64,000 nt of DNA from Hydrangea macrophylla. Taxonomy: Eukaryota > Streptophyta > Magnoliopsida > Cornales > Hydrangeaceae. The DNA lies in contig CM066988.1 in NCBI GenBank assembly GCA_033977485.1, forward strand, positions 29,616,501-29,680,500. Reading direction: 5' to 3'. Below the pieces are notes generated by a model, which saw only the letters and a program-made list of their open reading frames with translations, searched no databases and was not told the DNA's origin. Position 1 is the stretch's first letter, and the number at the start of each line of letters is the position of its first letter. Shown piece after piece: positions 46,642 to 56,730 of this stretch. Position numbers and translations under genes: made by a program.

Positions 46642-47513
46642 GCAGTCAACTATGTTTCTAAGTGGGTGGAGACAGTTGCGACAAAAACGAACGACTATAA
46701 AGTCGTGGTTTAATTTATTAAAGATAACGTATTTTGTCATTTCGGCACACCACGAGCGATTATAAGTGACAGTGGAAAACATTTTTATAATCGTCACTTT
46801 GAGGCGCACGTTCGAAAATATTCTGTCACCCATAAAGTAGGAACCGCGTACCATCCGCAAACCCAAGGCCAAGTAGAAGTCTGAAATCGGGAAGTGAAAA
46901 GTATATTGGAAAAAACGGTTCGTCCAGATCGCAAGGATTGGTCGCAACGACTAAGCGATGCGCTTTGGGCATACCGAACAGCGTATAAAACTCCGATAGG
47001 AATGTCCCCTTACCGACTTGTCTTTGGAAAAGCGTGCCACCTACCGATGGAACTTGAACATAGATCTTACTGGGCTGTAAAATCGCTTAACTAAGATATA
47101 AGGGCGGTAGGGTGCCATCGAAAACTTTAATTACAAGAACTTGAAGAATTGAGAAAAGAGGCATATGAGAATGCCAAAATCTATAAAGAACGATCTAAAG
47201 CTTTCCATGATAAGATGATCATAGGAAAAAATTTTGAAGTTGGGCAACGTGTATGGTTATTTAACTCGAAACTAAGGTTGTTCCCTGGAAAGTTGCACTC
47301 CTGTTGGGACGGTCCATTTATAATAACACAAGTGTTTCCACATGGACCAATAGAAATACAAGATATAACCGGTGGAACACCATTTAAAGTAAATGGTCAA
47401 TGGCTTAAGCCGTATCGATCTGACGAGACAGATGGACGAGAGATAGAATCAATAGATTTGGTCGATCCGATCTATTTCGACTCAGCACGAGCATCGGTCG
47501 AGCTGGCAACGTA
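46642..47513 (+). pseudogene. pol: Integrase of A, catalytic core and C-terminal part, broken
   Basis: Immediately after C the frame continues NYVSKWVE. The second catalytic Asp is in ISDSGKHF and the Glu in GQVEV, where a stop replaces the usual Ser before [10 protein letters not shown]. Then come [20 protein letters not shown] and [20 protein letters not shown], a stop after SLN, and the C-terminal segment ELEELRKEAYENAKIYKERS through WDGPFIITQVFPHG to a stop at 47511-47513. These are classic Athila/Ty3 integrase motifs. Stops at about 46709, 46882 and 47092 kill the gene. Confidence 0.9.
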
Positions 47514-48063
47514 AAACTTAGCACTGCTTGGGAGGCAACCCAAGCTTTCGTTAGAATTTTCATTATTTTTTTTCAATTTTTAGGAGTTTTCCTGCCAATG
47601 TCTGACTTTTAAATGCCCAAAAAGGGAAAGACTGATTGTTAACTTATACAAGAAAACAGAAGAGAAAATGAGAAAAACAGCCTCTCGCGCGCGCAGCCCA
47701 CTCGCACGAGGTGTCGCTCGTGCGAGATGGCCCCTTAGACAAAATTTTTGACAAACTTTATAAACTAGCCTCAGTTTTAACTCGTGCTTGATCTTGCACG
47801 CGCGACGTGCCTGCTAGAGCGGACTGTTCGCGTGGTTTTTGGGCCTTAAGAAAATTTTCAAAATCTTTTGTTAAGAGCCTCTACTTCTTCTTGCGGTTGA
47901 GATCGCTTGAGCGAAACCCTCGCCAGAGCGGCCCGCTTGAGCGAGATTTTGACTTGAAAAATAATTTTATCAAACCCAAAAAACAGCCATCAGCTTCCCC
48001 TCATGGACGGATTCGCGCGCGCGAAGCTCGCTCGCACAGTCCACTCGCGCGAGGTACTACTTT
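47514..48063 (+). promoter_or_regulatory. Post-pol CpG array region of A
   Basis: It starts AACTTAGCACTGCTTGGGAG, a block conserved after pol in Athila-like elements. CTCGCGCG/CTCGCACGA-type palindromes occur at 47683-47733, 47790-47835, 47900-47950 and 48012-48053. The last array lies just upstream of a TATA box. D has the equivalent arrays at 41675-41942. Confidence 0.65.
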
Positions 48064-48072
48064 CTATATATA
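48064..48072 (+). promoter_or_regulatory. Candidate internal TATA box upstream of env-like ORF
   Basis: CTATATATA, 11 bases after the CpG array, followed by a pyrimidine-rich (CT)n leader at 48100-48180. This looks like a plant core promoter. It is a proposal from sequence only. Confidence 0.5.
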
Positions 48073-48120
48073 GAGAGATGTGCCCTAATTTCTCATAACA
48101 CCCTCTCTCTATCCTCTCGC

Positions 48121-48156
<36 letters not shown>

Positions 48157-48344
48157 ATCTCTTATCTCTCTCCCTCTTCCCACCATCAACCACCACACAC
48201 CACCGTCCATCGCCACCGGACCACCACCACCGCAACACGCTAACACCGCCGATACACCGCCGCCGCCGCCGGACATAATGATGCCGCAGACGCCGTAATT
48301 TGCAGCCAAAATACCCTCTCTTGCCCCGTTTTCTCAACCCACAG
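48073..48344 (+). other. Candidate untranslated leader exon of env-like transcript
   Basis: A CT microsatellite (48123-48153) and CCACC/CCG-rich sequence end at ACAG before GTATAC, a good 5' splice site. It contains a six-codon ATG frame near 48277 but no long ORF on the plus strand. Confidence 0.45.
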
Positions 48345-49631
48345 GTATACATATAATATACATATATAGATGTAGATAACGAGATATATAACTCTCTATA
48401 TATATCTATAATTAAACATATACCAAACTTTACCTTCTAATTCGAACACCCATAACCGCATACACGCCGATAAAATTTTAGGGTTTGTATAATAAGGGAT
48501 TTCTAAACCCCTCTCTCTAAACACGCACTAATCTATGATATATAGACCTGCATATATTGACACATACACAGGTTCCATATACCCATGCATAGTCCTAACT
48601 CCATCCATTTCTGGGTAGATTTAGGGTTTGTGTTTTGGGGGTTGATTAACACACAGTTATATGCATATATGTAAATATACATATATGTATATTATTCTGT
48701 ATCGCACATACACTCTGAATTTTCCAAACCCTAACCCCCTGAATGGGACACACAGTTTAGGGCTTGACATGTGGGGTTAATATTATCTACATAGTTATAT
48801 ACATATGTCAATATCTTTACAGATTTAAAACTAGATACATGGACCAATACACGCACATTGTTTAATGAATATATATGTTCCAACCATGGGATTAAGTTTG
48901 GGCTAATTAAAGATTAGGGTTCAATTTAAGATCCATGTTGGTTATGCAAATTTATATGCACCCTATTAAGATCGATTCTTATATTTACCTACACTGATTT
49001 CCACATCTTGATCAGCACACACAAATGTACACACAGTCTTCCACTTGTATACATTCAGAAACCCTAACCTCTATTCACATAACGATTAAGATTTGTGGCC
49101 CCGTACACATAAACTTTTACATGTCTGCAATTTGATCATTTAACTGAGAAGTAATCATAGAACGATTATAGACTTAACTTAAGTTCATCTAGATTTAGTA
49201 CTGTCATGTGCATGCTTCTTAATTTTGATTCCATTTAGCATCTAATATCTAACCCTTATTTAGACATACGATTAGAAAGTTCATACTTTCTAATTAGGTG
49301 AGATGAACTGAATTCGTTAATACAACGTCAACATCATGAATGACGAATAATTAATGACTTAAGACAAACTCGTAAACACCCTCTCAGGCATCTCAAATTT
49401 TTGTTTAAGCAACTGTGTTACTATCATTTATTGATTTATTCACATTATTTATAAACACGCAACAAGTATCCCGTGACTTGCCGCAATGTGTGTGCCCTAG
49501 CCGGGACAGTGAGTAGGAAGGGGGCAGTCCCTTCTCACAGTTGTTGGGTGTTCCCCTGTGAACCCCATTTTATTTTAACTGTTGAAATTATTTATTGATT
49601 GAATCTCTTGCTGGGATTGTTTTCTTTGCAG
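48345..49631 (+). other. Candidate leader intron of env-like transcript
   Basis: 1287 bp from CAG|GTATAC to TTGTTTTCTTTGCAG. It is AT-rich, with several copies of ATATACATATAT and TAGGGTTT. No gene is seen. The acceptor is strong because of its pyrimidine tract. Confidence 0.45.
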
Positions 49632-49632
49632 G

Positions 49633-52600
49633 TGTAGACACCCCATTTTGTCGGCTATCGGATTTAGGAGACCCATAGCTTGGTGGTTCACAATGATCGC
49701 AAAAGACTCAAAAGGACTCTCGGAAGTCAGCTCCATCTCTCAGAATGCTCAGAATGACCAAAATGCCCCTAAAAGCCCAAAAACTCCCAGATTTGGTCTC
49801 AAAGTTCTGAAAACATGCTATGTCATAAGAAAAGCAATAAAATGAGTTTTTAAGAGAAATCAGATGAAATCGTCGGCTCCCAGAGACCCCCGAAAGTCCC
49901 GGAAGTTCCCAGAAAGTCCCCGTTGACCGGTTTGACCAAGGTTTGACTAGGTTTGACCAAGGTTTGACCAGATTTGACCAAGTTTGACCGAAATCGTCCG
50001 AATTCACCAAAATCATTTTAAATCATGGGAAAAGTGTTAAAACAAGTTCCAAAAGAAAATCGAGTGAAAACATCAGCTCCTGGGAACTCCCGGAGGTTTC
50101 CAGAACTTCCCGGGAATCCCAGGTTTGACCAGTTTGACCAGAATTTGACTTTGGAATCGGGGCACCGGAACAATTTTCAAATATTTTTCATGGGTACTAG
50201 AGGTCAATAGCTTGCCAACGGTATATCGTACATAATTTCTGAATTTAAAACGAATTTATTATGAATTTCCGAAGTTGAAAAAGGCGATCAAATCAGCTTT
50301 TATCGCGAATACCGCAAAACTTTTCAAAGCGACCTATCCCCGAACTATTTTTTATGTAAAGTAGACTCCATTACCTTTCCAACGGTATATCACAACCTCA
50401 ATTTGGAGTTCGTATGCATTTTCTGTGACTTTCGGACAAAATAGGGCCTTTTCGCGAATACCGGAACTTCAGGGGGCCTAAACAGCATTATCCAGACGAA
50501 GGGAGGAGCACTGCTGCCGCGGCACTGGCCCACTGCCGCCGCGGCACTCTCCTCCAGAACAGTGTATTTTTGTAATTAAGTTTGTGGTCCCATTTTGATT
50601 AATTAAAAGCCAAAACGACATAGTTTTATGATTTCAGATATTTGGAGCCAATGGGAGTACTTTCTAAACCCCAAAACCACCCCAAGTTGGCCTATATAAA
50701 CACCCCATTACTCCTCATTTTAGGGGAGTCAAATGTGAGTTTTGGAAAAGTTTGGGAGAGAAAGTTGTAGAGATAAGGTTAGAGTAGAGAGAAAAGAAGC
50801 TTTCTTCTTTGATTTTCAAAACAAAAGTGAGTTCCAACTTTGTTTTTACTTCATTACTTCCATTTACTTCAACATTCAATACTTCCAACCACCATTTTAG
50901 TGAGCATTTATGAGAATGGAAGCTTCTTCCATGTCTAGTGTCATTACATATGAGTGAAACACCAATCTACAAGTCTCATGCTTCATGAATATCATCTATT
51001 GATCATTATCTACTTGCTTGTTTATATATTGTTCATATCTTCTTATCCCATTTCTTTTGATTTTCTTTATTTACTTACTAGTTCATCATCATCTAAGTGA
51101 TGACATGAAGTTTGGGGTGAGTGAATCCTTATGGATAGTAGCTCTTGACCTCAAAAACATGTTTGATAGATGATGATCATAACCTCAATACTTCCAAGGT
51201 ATTCTTGGAATGTATTGGAGTTATGTTCAAAAAATAAAATAAATCTCTCCAACATTCTTGGAGATTCTTAATGATGAGTTTGATGTTGGTATTCTAAGTG
51301 GTCATAATCCTTATTGAGTGTTGAAAAAATGTTTTCAAAACATTTATTTCAAAACCCCTCTCAATCCCTCTCATTTGGTTTCAAGAAACAAAACTTTGTT
51401 TTCCCCAAAATCTCCAAAACAATGACCCAAAACAGTGAGCTGTTCAGATTCAAAGGTTTGTTTTGAATTAAATACTTGAGTTATGATGATGAAACCACTT
51501 GGAAAACCTTCCTAATACATCATAGTTTGTCCCTAATTTTTCCCATCAATTATAGAGATGTGAAAGTATTTGTTTTGGATGTGAGAAGTTCATATTCATA
51601 ATCTGCCTCTGTTCTCACAGAATGTTCACCCAACTTCTTGCACTTATTCTGGATATTTTCATCACTATACATATATCTTTTCTATTTTTTTTATAAAACT
51701 TGGGTGTCTTAGGAAACGTTTGGTATATAATGGGTCATCATAAACCTTTTCTTTGATTTATGAAAAATCATACAAAATCAGTCAACAGTGCAGCTTTTGT
51801 TTCTGAGTCATGTGTACATTCTGATTTATTTCTTTTAATCTGTGATAGCTATTGATTTTTGGCTTTTTGGGTTATTTTTTAGATACAATAAGGATGATCT
51901 CTGATTTTTCTCACATATTTCTAGGCACGTTTGACCTCCCATTATAATGTTGCAAAGTAATACATGCAGTCTGTCCACTATTCACAGCAAGCACCTTTCA
52001 ACTTTCATTCTTTGATTTAATGCTTATACGCATTCCAAATTAGCTCATATCTTAGGAAGTAGTCCATACTACATTTGTATATATCCCATGTTTATTTAAT
52101 CCATTCATTCATACACATTTTAGACTTCTAAGTCATTTTAGAAATCCATGTACACAAAGCACACTACAACCTTTGCACATTTTTAGATACATACAATGTA
52201 TTCATGCAAGATTTGGGGTTTTTGTAACTCTTAATCTAAGAAGATTATAAGGAATGAACTTGATCACACGCTCATGCTTCCCCTCGATCTAATCATCCTT
52301 TCTCGTCCGTCCCGGGGATTGAGAAGTCTTCTTTTCTCAAAATTAACATGCATCATTTTAGCTTGCTAAGCATACTTTGATCTCTTTGTTTATTTGTTCC
52401 AAGAACAATTCATGTCCCCTTTAGATTAGGAAGTCTTGATTATTTGATATATGATTAGACGATTTTTCCTAGGTTTATTTGTGTGATCTTTCACCTCACA
52501 TTGCATGATATTTGATTTAGACCTTATGAATGATATTTTATCTTTTGATCTTCCATTTTCAAGTTTCTTATGTGATGTAATATACTATCATAGTATTATT

Positions 52601-52925
52601 TGCCGAACCAAACATAGTATAAGATGATTATTTGGATGCTAATTGAGGCCCGTTGAAAGACGGGGCGAGTTGAGGGTGTTTTAGTCGTGACAAAGGCTCC
52701 TTCCTCTCTCGTACCAAAACCCCGAACCAAGTTCTTTGGTTATGAAGGGCAGGTGCCCTTATCCGCTTGGGTGAGTCAAAATTAGGTTTCTTGGTTCCTT
52801 AAAGACCAAGTGGCGACTCTGTATCTGTTTTCAACAGACCTTTCATTTTCTCTCTTTGATTCAAATCAAGTTTCAAAAACAATCTCAAACAAGAGAGAGA
52901 AGTGGTCCGATTCCGCGTGTCCACA
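49633..52925 (+). mobile_element. Solo LTR of C family with perfect TSD
   Basis: 3293 bp, TGTAGACACCCC...GCGTGTCCACA, flanked by GCAGG on both sides (49628-49632, 52926-52930). CpG array at 50506-50550, TATA at 50692, PBS-like core at 52811-52821. No internal sequence, so it is the product of LTR-LTR recombination. It is visibly more divergent from the C LTRs than they are from each other. Confidence 0.93.
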
Positions 52926-53042
52926 GCAGGTGACCCATTCCCCTCCCCTTTCCCTCTTTTCTATCCTGGGCATATCCATATTTCAATGCCCACATTTTCA
53001 ATTTTTTTTTAAAAAAATCCATACACCTTTAATAAAAAAAAA

Positions 53043-53825
53043 ATGACCAAACAACCTATTAAATCTGCCTCCTCCTCCCAACCGCCTCAAAAGAAAGCCA
53101 AAGGGAAGGAAAAACAAACTGACCCTCCACGCCACGACCCTCCACCTGACAACCCAAACCCAAACGAACTCGGGCCTAAATACGCCAACTGCGGCCTAAA
53201 CTTTAAGGCCGCTATTGACGTTGAATTCTTTGCATCGGATAAAGACACCAAATGGGGCCACAACACCTTAACTGCCCAAAAATTAGCTCCATGGCTCTAT
53301 TACCGTAATCCCGACCTAATTAGTTACCCACGCCTGGTACGCCTCTTTTACCAAAACCTCCAATACCACAAAGCATCCCTTAACCAACACGCTTACATCT
53401 CCACTACTATAGATAACCGTTACATCATCCTAAACCCAGACAATATTTTTGACATCCTCCAAGTCCCCTCCCATTCCTATCAAGTACCAAAATTAAACGT
53501 CCTAAATAAAGCCCACTCCTTTATCCACATTATCCAGGATATGTGTGGTAGCCGGTCTAGTTTGGGGCAATCTATACGCCATTCTCACATGCCCTGTCAA
53601 TTGTAGTTTTTCAACCATGTCTTAAAAAGAAACCTGTACCCCTTTGGTCACGAGCAAGAACGGACCAAGGAAATCCACCATGCCCCCCATGCAGTTTACC
53701 GCGGAGACTGGTTTCACCCAGGTCTCATGATTATAGAGGGAATACGCCTCACTGTCCAAGCCATTGACCATTCCATAGACTCCAAACTCCTATTGCCTTA
53801 CCCACGCACCATCAAGGCCATTCTT
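53043..53825 (+). pseudogene. Env-like ORF of A (putative plant transposon protein domain), truncated
   Basis: ATG 53043 opens 187 codons to a TAG at 53604-53606; the same frame then continues for about 73 codons to 53825, so a single stop and the missing end make it a pseudogene. The N-terminus is a basic, Pro-rich tail (KSASSSQPPQKKAKGKEKQ). The folded part has LVRLFYQNL and TIDNRYIILNPDNIFDILQV, the pattern I recognise as the domain called 'putative plant transposon protein' found in the env-like ORF downstream of pol in Athila elements. I see no clear signal peptide or transmembrane segment in what remains. Codon bias to C-rich third positions (ACC, CCC, CTC) differs from gag and pol. The end is lost at the junction with E. 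The function of this ORF class is unknown. Confidence 0.75.
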
Positions 53826-54035
53826 TAGTAATGAAGGGCGAGTAACCTTATTTAATTTTGGGCAAGTCAAACTTGGGTTTCCTTATTCTCGATAAAAATT
53901 AGGTGGTGACTCTTTATCTCTAGGATCGTATGAGGAAGTCCTTGTCTTTCCTGAAGTTTGCTCCTTGGGATCCGTTCTGGGACACTGTCGAGGGAAACGC
54001 CAGAACCCCCCTCATCCGAGCAGCGCGTGTCCACA
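53826..54035 (+). mobile_element. 5'-truncated LTR of element E
   Basis: Only the last 210 bp or so of an LTR, aligned with the last part of the C LTR (GGGCAAGTCAAACTTGGGTTT; GGTGGTGACTCTTTATC), ending GCGTGTCCACA. The left edge abuts the broken env-like ORF of A. Confidence 0.85.
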
Positions 54036-54038
54036 ATC

Positions 54039-54056
54039 TGGCGACTCTGCTGGGGA
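54039..54056 (+). promoter_or_regulatory. Primer binding site of E
   Basis: TGGCGACTCTGCTGGGGA, identical to the C site. Confidence 0.88.
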
Positions 54057-55496
54057 TTTGAACATAAAACTGATAGCTTCTTGTTCTTCAAGGGTTTGAC
54101 TTGAGCTAAAGAATATCCTTGTTATTAATTCAATAATAGTGTTGTTTCTGCCTGCATTTGTACTTGCATTGTTCTTTCACACCGACTGCTTGAGACCATT
54201 GCCTTGAGGGTAGAGGGCCCTCTTTCCTCTATTCGTCAAGAGTTTTGGTAGCATGTAATCACCATTAGCCTTGTACCGCATGCAGTATATAGAGCCCATG
54301 TGTGAACGACACGCCCTCGGGGAGGCGGTCACCCACACCGCTGAGCTTGCTAATGGACCCTTTATGAGACTAAAACCCGGCCTTTGCATATAGTTTCTAT
54401 AGAACCCTTCAATTAGGATTTTGTTTTTCATCTTTGATTAGGACAATGTGATGAATTATTTTTTGCCCGTAAGGGATTATGTGGATGATGAGGACGTGGA
54501 TGCGAAGGCATCATCAAACCTTATATGGTGGATTCCTCTAGAGTAGTATGGTCTTTATCCAAACATCCAATCATTATTCAAGGACAAATTTTTGAAAATT
54601 TTGAAAATACAAGCACTTCTTTGAAAAACCCGAGTCTTTTGAAAGTTTTGAGAATATCCCTTTTGAAAATTTGCTTTGAAATTTCTTTCACAATATCCTT
54701 CCAAAATTCTCCCTAGATTATAGAGAATTTCAAAATTCCTACTTTGATTCAATTTAATCAGATATTAGAGGATTTCAAAATTCCTACCTTGGTTTTCAAA
54801 AAATCATGATTCCACACTTTGATGATTCAATTCCAGATTTTAGAATTTCAGAATTTCCTACCTCGGTTTTCAAGAATCACAATTTCACACCACAAGCATT
54901 GATGGTTCAAAAATGCTTTTTGAAATTTACGAATCTCCTCCTTTCTTTTAAGATTTTCAAGAAAAATTCAATTTTGTAAACTCGAGCCATCAAGAATTTC
55001 GAAGCTAAATATCCTTGGATAATGATTGGATTATTAGGGTAATTAGCATTCTCAAGGAATCTTATGTGTTTATGTGCTGATATGCTAGGTCTAAGCTAGA
55101 TTAAGGTGCATTGCATTTAGATTAGATTGCATTTCATCTGCATTGTATAAACTACACGAGCATTGCATATACGGCTCACGAGTGCGACGACTATAATATA
55201 CGTTTGAAAAGAAAAGTTTATTTTTCTCAGAATTTTGAAAACTATTTCCTCAATTTTGGAAAATGTTTTTGAAAAGGAATTGAATTTTCTATCTTTGATT
55301 TTCCATTCTTTTGTAAAATATCATTCTTTGAAAATTCTTTTGCAATAAGATACATGATTATTTTGAAAATCCCTAATAAACCAGAAAAGAAGATAGGACC
55401 AAAAAGTTGTACTCCGTCCTAGGTCAGAGCTCCGAACAGTCATTTGATCAGATCAGGGTTTAAAGAAGGAACAGCCGAGTCAACTAGGGTTAAGGT
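54057..55496 (+). other. Untranslated leader of E
   Basis: No gene is seen. The 54340-54450 block is homologous to the C leader. From 54540 to 55000 and 55200 to 55370 it is rich in TTTGAAAATTT and TTTCAAAATTCC words, degenerate repeats without a fixed period. Confidence 0.7.
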
Positions 55497-56730
55497 ATGA
55501 CATACGAAGCTGATATGGAAGCCAAAATGGCCGTAATGCAAGCAGCGTTGGATCAGAGCAGAGAACAAAATCGCGAACAACTTGCCACTATGATGAGAAT
55601 GATTGATCAGCTAACTAATTTTCCACCACCACTGACTCCAGTGCATCATGAGGAAGAAGACTTCAGGGAGATAGTTCAACCAAAGGGTCAGCTAGATCAG
55701 GAAACTCAGGACAAGTTGGCTAAGATCGACAAGCTAGAGAGTGTGATCAGGAAAAGCAAAGGGGTGGACGATAATTTGTTCGACATTGAAGGGTTGTGTA
55801 ATGCTTCAAAAGCCAAACTCCTAGAAAAGTTCAAGATGCCTCATATCAAATTCTTTGACAGAACTGGAAATCCAAAGAGCCACCTGAGGCTTTATGTAGG
55901 AACTTTGCAGTCCATGGGCATTGGGTCTGACTATTTTGTCGTGCTATTTCAAGAACTCTGAGTAGAGCAACACTGTCATGGTATTTGACCTTAGAATCAG
56001 CTGTGGCCAAAGATTGGGAATCCCTGGCTAGAGCATTTATGGCTCATTACTCATACAATCAGTTATTTAATGTTACTATAAGAGATCTGGAAACCACTAG
56101 GCAAGAGTGTAGGGAATCCTTCGTAGGTTTCCTTACTCGTTAGAGGGCTAAGGCTGCTCAGATGATGAGCAGGCCTACTGAGAAAGAGCAAGTCCGAATG
56201 ATCATCAAGAACCTGCAGCCTGAGTATCTTGAAAAGCTCTGATTCCAGTCTATCATGACATTTGAGCAACTATTTGACATAGGTATAATCGTCGAAGATG
56301 CAATCATGGATGGGACAATCAAGAAAGAGACCATGATCAATCGAAGGCCAGTCTATCGTCAGTCCAATGATGTCAATGCATTATCTCCTCAGCCTATTTA
56401 GAAAGAACATCGAAGTACCACTATTACAAGAGGCAGTCAAAACCAGGGGCAGTCAAGAGAGAAGAGGGAGTTTTCTGAATTGGGAATGTCTCTAAGCACA
56501 GCATTGGAAAGAATGTTGGAAAGAGGGTACTTGAAGAAGTTAGATCCGATGCCGTCTCCAGACCCACTTCCACAAAACTTTAGGATGGATTTATAATGCA
56601 ACTTCCATCAAGGACATGGCCATGGTACCAACAAGTGTTGGAGGCTCAGACATGAAATCCATGATCTAATTGATAATGGGATCATTACCCCTCCACCTAC
56701 ATAGCTAGATGTCAACAAGAGTTTGAAGGT
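55497..56730 (+). pseudogene. gag: Tat/Ogre-type gag of E, first copy, broken
   Basis: ATG 55497 opens 154 codons. The N-terminal helix (MEAKMAVMQAALDQSREQNR) is coiled-coil-like, followed by LLEKFKMPHIKFFDRTGNPK and SHLRLYV, the start of the capsid. A frameshift near 55935 moves the capsid to another frame (SAVAKDWESLARAFMAHYS, DLETTRQECRESFVGFLTR, KNLQPEYLEKL). The C-terminus has FSELGMSLSTALERMLERGY and CNFHQGHGHGTNKCWRLRHE IHDLID, the Tat/Ogre zinc knuckle and following helix. Stops are at about 56141, 56239, 56400 and 56596. It is more complete than the C gag, since its capsid core is present. Confidence 0.83.

Larger units (their letters stand above)
6076..53825 (+). mobile_element. Athila-like Ty3/gypsy element A (nested, 3' end lost)
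   Basis: The order is 5' LTR, PBS, leader, gag, protease, RT, RNase H, integrase, leader intron and env-like ORF, the Athila arrangement. Gag motifs, the protease motif LGASVNLLP, RT FIDDFSIFG and integrase motifs are all recognisable. Insertions at 11847-22860, 23717-46641 and 49633-52925 rejoin cleanly when removed. No 3' LTR occurs in the window: the element stops inside the env-like ORF where it is fused to element E. The 5 bases before the LTR are CATGT, but the matching TSD copy is missing with the 3' end. Every ORF is broken, so the element is dead. Confidence 0.88.

Noticed and set aside
48109..48352. Gly-rich minus-strand frames near 48109-48352
   Set aside because: They are produced by the (CT)n and CCACC/CCG repeats read in reverse; no domain and no promoter on that strand.
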